From Roseospira navarrensis (GTDB taxonomy: Bacteria; Pseudomonadota; Alphaproteobacteria; Rhodospirillales; Rhodospirillaceae): a stretch of DNA of 39,084 nucleotides. The notes beneath the pieces were generated by a model. It was not told the DNA's origin. It saw only the letters and a program-made list of their open reading frames with translations, and made no database searches. The translations under genes were made by a program, and so were the position numbers. Position 1 is the stretch's first letter, and each line of letters starts with the position of its first letter. The stretch is from positions 1 through 39,084 of the forward strand of contig NZ_WIVE01000040.1 of NCBI RefSeq assembly GCF_009601025.1, read 5' to 3'. This document shows positions 24,706 through 31,849 of the stretch, one piece after another.

Positions 24706-26378
24706 GCGTGGGTCCTCCCGCCGGTGCCGGTCAGGGTGGTGCCGGTCAGGGTGGTGCCGGTCAGGGTGTCGTGGACGGTGCCGCCGTCCACCTCCAGGGC
24801 GGCGCCGGGCACCGTGCAGTCCCGCACCATCCGCGCGGTGTGCAACCGGCCGGCGGCGACCAGGTCCGGAAAGCGCGCATGCAACGCCGCCTCCGTCCGC
24901 CGTGCGCGTTCAATGGCCCGGTCGCGCGCGCCGGGCACCGTGCCGTGATAGTCGAACCGCACGATCGCCGGCACCGGCAGGCCGCGCGGGGCGTTCAGGC
25001 CGCCCAGCACCTTGACGCCGACGTCCAGGTCGGCGGCGCCCTCCTCGACGGTGTGGAGGTAGGCGAAATAGGTGAGGTTGCGAAGCTGGATCTCCTCGAA
25101 CCCGATGCCCAGGCCGATGAACCGCTCGGCGTGGCCGATGTCGGCGTAGCGTCCGCCGTGATGGGCGGCCACCAGGTCGATCTGCGACAGGTTCCCGGCC
25201 ACCAGTCGGGCGCAGAAGCGCACCATGCCGTCCTCGGGCGCGGCCCCGCCGCGCGCGGCCAGACGCTCGCGGATCCACTGCGCCGCCGCCGCCTCGGGGT
25301 CGCCGAGCGCATGCCCGGCGTGGCGGGTGTCGGCATGGAAGTCCCGCACGTCCAGGGGATCGTCCAGGGCGATGCGGCCGTCCCGCCCGGGAATGTGCAG
25401 GCGGATGGCGTCGCTGTCCGTGTCCAGACCCACCAGCAGCAGGTCGATGGACGCGCCGCAGCAGAACCCGGACTCGACCGCCTGACGGAAGCCGTGCAGC
25501 CGTTCCAGGCCGGCGCGGGCGGCCGCCGTCGTGTCGCCCTTGTGGGCGGCGCAGCCCTGGGCGGCGGGATCGGATTCGCTGGTGTGGTAGACCACGACCT
25601 TGAGATAGCGCGTGGGGCGGTGCGCCGCCGTCGGCAGACCCTCTCGGTAGCGGTGCATCTCCACCTCAACCCACTTCTGCACGCTGTCCTCGATGTCGAA
25701 CAGGGCCCCGGCGTGGGAGCGACGACGCACGCAGCCGTAGGGCAGCCGCAGCACCTGCGAGATGACATGCGCCAGCCGACCGTCGGCGCAGGGCGAGATG
25801 TCCACGGTGTGAAAGCCGCAGTCGTGCAGGACCGCATCAAAGGCCGGGTCCGACCGCCCGCCCAGGGGATCGTCGGCGAAGAACCGATCGGCCTCGCGCC
25901 GCGCGGTCTCGAACACTGCCCAGGCGTACAGGGCGCGCCCGTCCAGGCCGTCCACCCAGGCCCGATCCAGGATCGGGGCCGGCAGGTCGAAGCCGAGTTC
26001 GGCGCGAGCGATGCCCTGGGCTGCGGTCACGACATCCCCCTGGCCAAGCGCGCCGGCGACCCGGCGCAGGGTGGGTTCGATGCGGTCGAAGGCGTCCTTC
26101 ACCCCACTGTCGTAGGCGAACAGGCGGGCGCTCTGGTCGGTCCGGGCCAGCGGATGCCGCCCGGTGGCCACGGTGTGCGCGGCGCGGTGGACCGTCGCCA
26201 CCTCCGCCGGAGCCACCGCCGGGGCCTCCGCCGGGGCCTCAACCGCGCGCGCGCGCTCGGGCTCCGGCCGGCGTTGGGGCTCGGTCGGAGCCTCCGCCGG
26301 ACGGCCCGGCGGCGGCGCCAGGGGCGCGCCGGACGAGGCCCAGAGCAGGGACCGCTGTATGCCTGTGCGGGGGATCAT
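24702..26378 (-). CDS. csoSCA: Carboxysomal carbonic anhydrase CsoSCA (epsilon/beta-type)
   Basis: 558-residue enzyme that makes CO2 from bicarbonate inside the carboxysome. Residues ~1-65 are a Pro/Ala/Arg-rich disordered leader, the region that tethers CsoSCA to RuBisCO in other species. The catalytic domain shows DISPCADGRLAH (zinc Cys197 with the Asp199/Arg201 dyad) and VVYHTSESDPAAQGCAAH (zinc His265 and Cys276, spacing 11 as expected). GASIDLLLVGLDTDSDAIR and LSQIDLVAAHHGGRYADIGH are also family hallmarks. The C-terminal domain is complete. Odd: the protein ends with three TLTGT repeats (538-552), not part of the normal fold. csoS2 is 12 bp upstream; csoS4A overlaps by ATGA. Confidence 0.96.
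   Translation of the reverse strand: MIPRTGIQRSLLWASSGAPLAPPPGRPAEAPTEPQRRPEPERARAVEAPAEAPAVAPAEVATVHRAAHTVATGRHPLARTDQSARLFAYDSGVKDAFDRIEPTLRRVAGALGQGDVVTAAQGIARAELGFDLPAPILDRAWVDGLDGRALYAWAVFETARREADRFFADDPLGGRSDPAFDAVLHDCGFHTVDISPCADGRLAHVISQVLRLPYGCVRRRSHAGALFDIEDSVQKWVEVEMHRYREGLPTAAHRPTRYLKVVVYHTSESDPAAQGCAAHKGDTTAAARAGLERLHGFRQAVESGFCCGASIDLLLVGLDTDSDAIRLHIPGRDGRIALDDPLDVRDFHADTRHAGHALGDPEAAAAQWIRERLAARGGAAPEDGMVRFCARLVAGNLSQIDLVAAHHGGRYADIGHAERFIGLGIGFEEIQLRNLTYFAYLHTVEEGAADLDVGVKVLGGLNAPRGLPVPAIVRFDYHGTVPGARDRAIERARRTEAALHARFPDLVAAGRLHTARMVRDCTVPGAALEVDGGTVHDTLTGTTLTGTTLTGTGGRTHA
24723..24767 (-). repeat. Three perfect 15-bp tandem repeats in the csoSCA 3' end
   Basis: The unit GGTGCCGGTCAGGGT (plus strand) occurs three times without a mismatch and reads T-L-T-G-T on the coding strand. 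It lies six codons before the csoSCA stop. The encoded motif resembles the V/I-T-G-T motifs of CsoS2. Confidence 0.9.
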
Positions 26379-26391
26379 GGCGTGGCGATCC

Positions 26392-28344
26392 TCAGCCTCG
26401 GGCCCCGCCGGAGACCGTCACCACGGCGCCTTTCTCCGTGTTGCCGCTGCTGCCGGTCACGAGAACGTCCGAGGCGCGGGCCGTGGCCGCGCGGTCGGCG
26501 GACGCCGCCCGCTGGGGCTGCCGGGGCGGAGCGCTGCCGCGCCAGCTCGGGTTGCGGGCGCTGGCCGAGTGGCCCTCGGTGCCGGTCACGCGGTCGCCCC
26601 GGTCCCAGTCGTCGCCGGTGATGCGCGGCCCGGTGTCCATGCCCTCGCCGGTGATGCGGGGGCGCGGGTCCTCCGGCACGGGCGGGACGGCCGACGCGGC
26701 CGCCGCCTCGGGTTCGCCCTGCGGGACGCTGCCGCCAGTCGCGGCGGCCGGCGCCTGCGGCGCGGGCGGGGCTGCGAACTCGATCGACACAGGCGCCGAA
26801 GCCGGAGCCGGAGCCGGAGCCGGAGCCGGGGCGGGCTCGGGTGCGGCCGGCGTTGGCGTCTTGAAGGCCATGGCCATCGCGGGCATGGGGCCGGTCGGGC
26901 GCGGCCGGCTGGGGTCTCTCGCCCGGTCCTCGGTGCCGGTGACCTTGCCCGCGCCCCGACTGAAGGTGCCGGAGATGGTGGCCCCCCCGCCCCGCGCCCC
27001 GGTCACGCCGGGCCGCGTGCCGGCGGTGACAGCGGACGGCGCGGGCATGGGTCCGCCGCAGGCCTCGGTGGCCTGCCCGGCGCCCATGTAGGGCGTGCCG
27101 GTGATGGCGTCGCAGGCGCCGCGGGCCGCGCCGGTCAGGCCGGTCACACCCGGTTGCAGGCCGGTGATGTCGCGCCCGGACCCGGCCGGACGCGGAGACG
27201 GGGCCGACCGGGACAGCGTATCATTGCCGCCGCCGTAGGGCGTGCCGGTCAGGGCGCGGTCCGCGCCGGCCTCGGTGCCCGTGACCCGTCCGCCATGGCT
27301 CATCCGAGGGCCGCTGACGGTCTGGCCGCGCGCGGTTTGGGTCTGGCCGGTCACGACAGGTTGGGGGGCGGGAACGGTGTCGCACACGGCCGCGAAGTGC
27401 TCGCCGCCCAGGTACTCGTCGCCGGTGACACTGCGGCAGCGGCCCGCCTCGGCCCCGGTGACGGGCACAGTGCCGGTCACGCTGGTGCGTGTGCCGGTGA
27501 CGGCCCGGCCGTGCAGGGTGCGCATGTCGCCCACCTTGCGGGGCGCGCGCGGCGGCTCGCCCTGGCAGAAGCGGTCGAACACCTCGCCCGCCATATAGCG
27601 GGTGCCGGTGACATCGCGGCACAGGCCGACCTCGGCGCCGGTCTCGCGCCCGCCGGGGCCGACGGCGGTGCCGGTGGTGGCGTCGGACGCGGCCCGGTCC
27701 GGGCGGCGTCGCCCGGTCGGGGGACTCTTGGGCGCCCCCGACCGGCCGTTGCGGGCGCGGTCCTCCCGCACGGCCTTGGACAGATCCCGGCCGCTGATGT
27801 CCGGGTTGAGCTGGCGCGCCACCTGGGCGCAGGCGCTGCCGCCCTTGTGGGTCTCGGTGCCCTTCTTGCCCGCCGTGCTGATGGCGCGGCGGCGGGCCTG
27901 GGACAGCATGCGGCCCTGGCTCATGTTGGGCGCCTTGGCCGGGGTCGCGGGCCGACGGGAGGGCATGGCCGACGGGGCCGGCGCGCGGGTCTCCGGCGCA
28001 TCATGGGCGGCGGCGGCCGGATCGGGCGACGCCTCGTGATGGGGCGCCGATGTCGGCGCGGCCCCCGGCCCCTGCTCGGGCGCGTCGGACCGGGTCCGTT
28101 CCGGCCGCGACAGCGCGGCCTTGCCCCGCCCGGCGAGCGCCTCGCGGCGGACCTTGGAGGCGGTGCGGGCGTCCCCGCCCTCCCGCGACGCGGGCGCGGC
28201 GGAGGCCGGACGGGTCGGCGGCGCGGGCGACCGGGACGGGGCGGACGGGCCGCCGGATCCGGACCACACGGCAGCCTTGCCGTGGATCTGGGCCGCACGA
28301 CGGGCCCGCGCGGCGGCGCGGCCGTTCTGCTCTGGGCTGGCCAT
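26392..28344 (-). CDS. csoS2: Carboxysome scaffold protein CsoS2
   Basis: 650-residue disordered scaffold that links RuBisCO to the shell. N-region: three basic helical repeats (around 12-25, 64-77 and 149-162; R-R-x-x-x-x-x-x-GK pattern), the RuBisCO-binding elements. Middle region (~222-470): repeats with VTGT, G-x-E-x-G-x-C-R-x-VTG and Y-x-G elements, e.g. GLCRDVTGTRYMAG, GRCRSVTGDEYLGG and GACDAITGTPYMG, with paired Cys. C-region: RITGEG, RITGDD, RVTGTEG and the conserved end LVTGSSGNTEKG...SGGARG, which binds the shell interior. It is shorter than the ~870 residues of Halothiobacillus, with fewer repeats. A Pro-Ala run (~501-518) separates middle and C-regions. ATG 28344 is 61 bp after cbbS. 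Confidence 0.95.
   Translation of the reverse strand: MASPEQNGRAAARARRAAQIHGKAAVWSGSGGPSAPSRSPAPPTRPASAAPASREGGDARTASKVRREALAGRGKAALSRPERTRSDAPEQGPGAAPTSAPHHEASPDPAAAAHDAPETRAPAPSAMPSRRPATPAKAPNMSQGRMLSQARRRAISTAGKKGTETHKGGSACAQVARQLNPDISGRDLSKAVREDRARNGRSGAPKSPPTGRRRPDRAASDATTGTAVGPGGRETGAEVGLCRDVTGTRYMAGEVFDRFCQGEPPRAPRKVGDMRTLHGRAVTGTRTSVTGTVPVTGAEAGRCRSVTGDEYLGGEHFAAVCDTVPAPQPVVTGQTQTARGQTVSGPRMSHGGRVTGTEAGADRALTGTPYGGGNDTLSRSAPSPRPAGSGRDITGLQPGVTGLTGAARGACDAITGTPYMGAGQATEACGGPMPAPSAVTAGTRPGVTGARGGGATISGTFSRGAGKVTGTEDRARDPSRPRPTGPMPAMAMAFKTPTPAAPEPAPAPAPAPAPASAPVSIEFAAPPAPQAPAAATGGSVPQGEPEAAAASAVPPVPEDPRPRITGEGMDTGPRITGDDWDRGDRVTGTEGHSASARNPSWRGSAPPRQPQRAASADRAATARASDVLVTGSSGNTEKGAVVTVSGGARG
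26801..26830 (-). repeat. GCCGGA hexamer repeats in csoS2 (Pro-Ala linker)
   Basis: About five consecutive GCCGGA units encode A-P-A-P-A-P on the minus strand, around residues 505-515 of CsoS2. Such a short tandem array can change length by slippage without breaking the frame. Confidence 0.8.
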
Positions 28345-28405
28345 GGTCGGCTCTCTCGGGCTGCTCAGGGGGACAGGGGCGACGGAGCGGGACGAACGGC
28401 CGGCC

Positions 28406-28759
28406 TTACCAGCCGCTGCCCCGGAACACGACGAACGCCGACCCCTGGCACTGGGTGTAGTTGTCGTAGCCCACCAGGCGCACATGGTGCCCGGGATAGG
28501 CCTGGCGGCAGGCCTCGCACTCGGCCAGCACGGCGTGCACGTCGGTCTCGCCGAAGAACGGCAGCTTCCACATGGGCCAGTAGTGGCCGATGGCGCGGGA
28601 GGGATCCTCGTGCTCGATGGCCGGGGTCCAGCCCTGGGCGATGATGTAGGCCGCCTGCTCGACGATCTCTTCGCGGGTCAGGGGCGGCAGGAAGGCAAAC
28701 GTCTCAAGAGACGCCTGCGTCTGGTAGTCCTTCATGGCCGAAGGCGCGTTCATGGTCAT
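28406..28759 (-). CDS. cbbS: RuBisCO small subunit (form IA)
   Basis: 117-residue small subunit that caps the CbbL octamer. Family segments are [60 protein letters not shown] and [20 protein letters not shown]. Length and sequence are of the carboxysomal form IA type. An ATG at 28753 (third residue) is an alternative start. It lies 58 bp behind cbbL and is followed by csoS2, the canonical order. Confidence 0.97.
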   Translation of the reverse strand: MTMNAPSAMKDYQTQASLETFAFLPPLTREEIVEQAAYIIAQGWTPAIEHEDPSRAIGHYWPMWKLPFFGETDVHAVLAECEACRQAYPGHHVRLVGYDNYTQCQGSAFVVFRGSGW

Positions 28760-28817
28760 TGGTCTCGGGCTCCGTCACGGGATGCGGGTGGGGGGGGTCA
28801 AGTGCGGCCGGGCGGAC

Positions 28818-30233
28818 TTAGGCGGCGTCCAGCTTGTCCACGGTCTCGAACTCGAACTTGATCTCCTTCCAGGTCTCCATCGCGATCGCCAGCTCGGGGC
28901 TGTGACGGGCCGCCTCGGTCAGGATCTCGCGGCTCTCGCGCTCCAGGTCGCGGCCCTGGTTGCGCGCCTTGACGCAGGCTTCCAGCGCGACCCGGTTGGC
29001 GGCGGCCCCGGCCGCGTTGCCCCACGGGTGGCCCTGGGTGCCGCCACCGAACTGCAGCACGGAGTCGTCGCCGAAGATCGTGACCAGCGCCGGCATGTGC
29101 CAGACGTGGATGCCGCCCGACGCCACGGCGAACACGCCCGGCATGGAGCCCCAGTCCTGGTCGAAGAAGATGCCCCGTCGCCGGTCCTCGGGGATGAAGG
29201 ACTCGCGCAGCAGGTCCACGTAGCCGAGGGTGGAGGCGCGGTCGCCCTCCAGCTTGCCCACCACGGTGCCGGTGTGCAGGTGGTCGCCGCCGGACAGGCG
29301 CAAACATTTCGCCAGCACGCGGAAGTGGATGCCGTGCTTGGGGTGGCGGTCGATCACCGCATGCATGGCGCGGTGGATGTGCAGCAGCATGCCGTTGCGG
29401 CGGCACCACTTGGCCAGCGTGGTGTTGGCGGTGAAGCCGGCCGTCAGGAAGTCGTGCATGATGATCGGCTGGCCCAGCTCCTTGGCGAACTCGGCGCGCT
29501 GCAGCATCTGGTCCATGTCCGGCGCGGTCACGTTCAGGTAGTGACCCTTGCGCTCGCCGGTCTCCTCCTGCGACTTGCGCACGGCCTCGGCGACGAACTC
29601 GAAGCGGTTTTCCCAGCGCATGAAGGGCTGGCTGTTGACGTTCTCGTCGTCCTTGGTGAAGTCCAGGCCGCCGCGCAGGCACTCATAGACGGCGCGGCCG
29701 TAGTTCTTGGCAGACAGACCCAGCTTGGGCTTGATGGTGCAGCCCAGCATGGGGCGGCCGTACTTGTTCAGCTTGTCGCGCTCCACCTGGATACCGGAGG
29801 GTGGACCCATGCAGGTCTTCACGTAGGCCAGCGGGAAGCGGATGTCCTCCAGGCGCAGGTGCTTGACCGCCTTGAAGCCGAACACGTTGCCGACCAGCGA
29901 CGTCAGCACGTTGACGACCGAGCCTTCCTCGAACAGGTCGATGGGATAGGCGACGAAGGCGTAGAAGCTTTCCTGGTCGCCGGGCACGTCCTCGATCGCA
30001 TAGGCGCGGCCCTTGTAGTACTCCATGTCGGTCAGCAGCTCGGACCACACGGTGCTCCAGGTGCCGGTGGAGGACTCGGCGGCAACGGCGGCCGCGGCCT
30101 CTTCCCGGGGAACGCCAGCCTGCGGGGTGATCTTGAAGCAGGCCAGGAGGTCGGTGTCGAGCGGAATGTAGTCCGGAGTCCAATACGTCTCGCGGTATTC
30201 CTTCACTCCGGCATCATATTTCTTCGCTGACAT
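28818..30233 (-). CDS. cbbL: RuBisCO large subunit (form IA)
   Basis: 471-residue catalytic subunit that carboxylates RuBP. Active-site segments are intact: [20 protein letters not shown] (catalytic Lys), [20 protein letters not shown] (carbamylated Lys and the metal-binding Asp/Glu), [19 protein letters not shown] (His), [17 protein letters not shown] (His and loop-6 Lys) and [13 protein letters not shown] (phosphate site). The N-terminus [20 protein letters not shown] is the form IA carboxysomal type. A local difference is [13 protein letters not shown], where I recall FQGPPHG in most form IA sequences. AGGAG lies 5-6 bases before the ATG. It is first in the ~11-kb cso run. Confidence 0.98.
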   Translation of the reverse strand: MSAKKYDAGVKEYRETYWTPDYIPLDTDLLACFKITPQAGVPREEAAAAVAAESSTGTWSTVWSELLTDMEYYKGRAYAIEDVPGDQESFYAFVAYPIDLFEEGSVVNVLTSLVGNVFGFKAVKHLRLEDIRFPLAYVKTCMGPPSGIQVERDKLNKYGRPMLGCTIKPKLGLSAKNYGRAVYECLRGGLDFTKDDENVNSQPFMRWENRFEFVAEAVRKSQEETGERKGHYLNVTAPDMDQMLQRAEFAKELGQPIIMHDFLTAGFTANTTLAKWCRRNGMLLHIHRAMHAVIDRHPKHGIHFRVLAKCLRLSGGDHLHTGTVVGKLEGDRASTLGYVDLLRESFIPEDRRRGIFFDQDWGSMPGVFAVASGGIHVWHMPALVTIFGDDSVLQFGGGTQGHPWGNAAGAAANRVALEACVKARNQGRDLERESREILTEAARHSPELAIAMETWKEIKFEFETVDKLDAA

Positions 30234-30314
30234 TGATGGGCTCCTGTGGGTCTGTGGCGCCGAGTCTGGAAGGGAGCCTACCCACGCCTTTTGAGCGCAT
30301 CAATTCACCTGTTT

Positions 30315-30329
30315 CTATGGCACCTATAG
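30315..30329. promoter_or_regulatory. Candidate CbbR-binding palindrome upstream of cbbL
   Basis: CTAT-GGCACCT-ATAG, an inverted repeat that also fits the LysR T-N11-A rule, lies 82-96 bp before the cbbL ATG in a 324-bp divergent intergenic region shared with the membrane-protein gene at 30558. The surroundings (30300-30345) are AT-richer than the genome. No convincing -35/-10 pair could be fixed. The rest of the gap holds no gene that I can support. Confidence 0.5.
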
Positions 30330-30557
30330 ACCAACGATGATGGAAACGCGGGGTCGGGGGGTATGGGCCGGACCCCGCACATGACGGCACTCCCTCCCCG
30401 GACGTCCGGGGTGGCGGGGGCACAGGCCCCAACCCCCTTCATGGGCAATCGCGGGAGGAGCGGTCCGACGGCGCGGCATGACGGTTCTCAATGCGCGGGG
30501 GCGCCGGATCGGTCAGCAAGGATCGGAATCGTTCCAGAAAAGCATGGAGCCCCACCG

Positions 30558-31784
30558 ATGCCTGCCCCCGGATGCCCCGCCGAAACCCGCTATTCGCCCC
30601 CGTATTTCCTGGCCGCGCTGGGGAACGGGGGGCTTGCGGTCTCGTTCTTCATCTACCTGATGTTCCTGCTGCCGCATCCGGCCACGCCGATTCCGGTGTT
30701 CGAGGACATCGCGGCCGCCCTGGCCCGCGCCGACTGGGTCTCGGCCCTGGTGGCCGTGGCCCTGGCCGGTGTTCTGTGGTTCGCGTGGCGTCACGCGAAC
30801 CTGATGGTGTGGAACGTGCGCGCCTGCCTCGCCGCGCGGCGGGGCCCCGCCGGCGTGTGCGCGCCCCCGGGCGCGGCCGAGGTCTCCATGATGGCCGCGC
30901 CGCTGGCCGGGGCCATGTCCATCAATGTCATGTTCGTGCTGGGCGCGCTGTTCGTGCCCGGCCTGTGGTCGGTGGTGGAGTGGCTGTTCCCGGGCGCTCT
31001 GGTCGGCTTCGCCGCCATGGGCTGGCTGGCGCTGCGCATCCTGACCCGCTACCTGGCCCGCATGCTGACCGAAGGGGGCTATTCGGGCGCCCAGACGGCC
31101 GGCTTCGGCCAGCTCATCGCCACCTTCGCGCTGGTCATGGTGGCCGTGGGCTTCGCCGCGCCGGCCGCCATGTCGCAGACGCCGGCCTGGGTGGCGCTCG
31201 GGGTGCTGGGGTCGATCTTCTTCCTGTCGGCGGCGGGTGTTCTGGGGGTGGCCTGGCTGGTCATGGGCCTGCGCGACATCAAGGAACACGGCATCGCGCC
31301 CGAGGCCGCGCCCTCCCTGTGGATCGTGATCCCGATCCTGACCGTGGGCGGCATCGCCGCGGTGCGGCTGTCGCACGGCTTCGCCATGCTGTGGCCGGAG
31401 AGCGCCACCCAGACCGCCTGGCTGCCCGTGATGGCGGTGATCGTCTCGGTGCAGGTGCTGTTCGGGCTGCTGGGCTGGGCGGTGATGACGCGCCTGGACT
31501 ACTTCCGCACCTACCTGGGCGGCGAGCGCCTGAGCGCCCATTCCTACGCCCTGATCTGCCCGGGCGTGGCGTTCATGGTGTTCGGCATGTTCTTCATCCA
31601 CCTGGGACTGGTGAAGGGCGGCCTGATCGCGCCCCTGGGGCCGGTGCATCTGGCCCTGATCGCGCCCCTGGCCTACCTGCAGGTCCGGACCATCCGGACG
31701 ACGATCCGCCTGGACCGGCTGCACTTCGGCCGCCCGACCGGCGCCGTCGAGGGACCCTCGCAGGCACGGGGCGCGGGGTCCTGA
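30558..31784 (+). CDS. Polytopic membrane protein, TDT/SLAC1-like (possibly TsoY-type), divergent from cbbL
   Basis: 408-residue inner-membrane protein with about ten hydrophobic helices, starting YFLAALGNGGLAVSFFIYLM and ending near LALIAPLAYLQVR. The ATG at 30558 is chosen because GGAG lies 9 bases upstream; the longer frame adds ~65 basic residues without hydrophobicity. The pattern (GNGGLAVSFF in helix 1, AAPLAGAMSINVMFVLGALF, ending in a cytosolic basic tail) recalls tellurite-resistance/dicarboxylate (TDT)/SLAC1-like permeases and what I remember of the TsoY (seleno)protein family. The exact family is uncertain. No in-frame TGA is seen. It shares the cbbL promoter region, so coregulation by CbbR is possible. 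Substrate unknown. Confidence 0.7.
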   Translation: MPAPGCPAETRYSPPYFLAALGNGGLAVSFFIYLMFLLPHPATPIPVFEDIAAALARADWVSALVAVALAGVLWFAWRHANLMVWNVRACLAARRGPAGVCAPPGAAEVSMMAAPLAGAMSINVMFVLGALFVPGLWSVVEWLFPGALVGFAAMGWLALRILTRYLARMLTEGGYSGAQTAGFGQLIATFALVMVAVGFAAPAAMSQTPAWVALGVLGSIFFLSAAGVLGVAWLVMGLRDIKEHGIAPEAAPSLWIVIPILTVGGIAAVRLSHGFAMLWPESATQTAWLPVMAVIVSVQVLFGLLGWAVMTRLDYFRTYLGGERLSAHSYALICPGVAFMVFGMFFIHLGLVKGGLIAPLGPVHLALIAPLAYLQVRTIRTTIRLDRLHFGRPTGAVEGPSQARGAGS

Positions 31785-31804
31785 CGAGTGCTCATACTGG
31801 CCGG

Positions 31805-31836
31805 CTTTTGTCCTGACTCGTCAGGACAAAAGCCAT
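31805..31836. terminator. Bidirectional terminator between convergent genes
   Basis: GGCTTTTGTCCTGA and its exact reverse complement TCAGGACAAAAGCC flank the 4-nt loop CTCG. It lies 20 bp past the membrane-protein stop and 14 bp past the stop of the convergent diguanylate cyclase. The A and T runs inside the stem could serve both strands. Confidence 0.8.
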
Positions 31837-31849
31837 AGGCCGGGCGGTA

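Noticed and set aside
24723-24767. CRISPR-like or VNTR locus
   Set aside because: The repeats are in-frame within csoSCA, 15 bp long and without spacers, so they are a coding tandem repeat.
26960-27000. G7 run in csoS2 (minus strand) as a programmed frameshift site producing CsoS2A/B
   Set aside because: In some species CsoS2 is made in two lengths by frameshifting. Here the -1 frame after the run stays open for a long distance, not ending soon, and no stimulatory structure was evident, so the claim cannot be supported from sequence alone.
24708-28644. Long plus-strand open frames opposite csoSCA and csoS2
   Set aside because: Low-complexity Gly/Arg/Ala translations antisense to established carboxysome genes.
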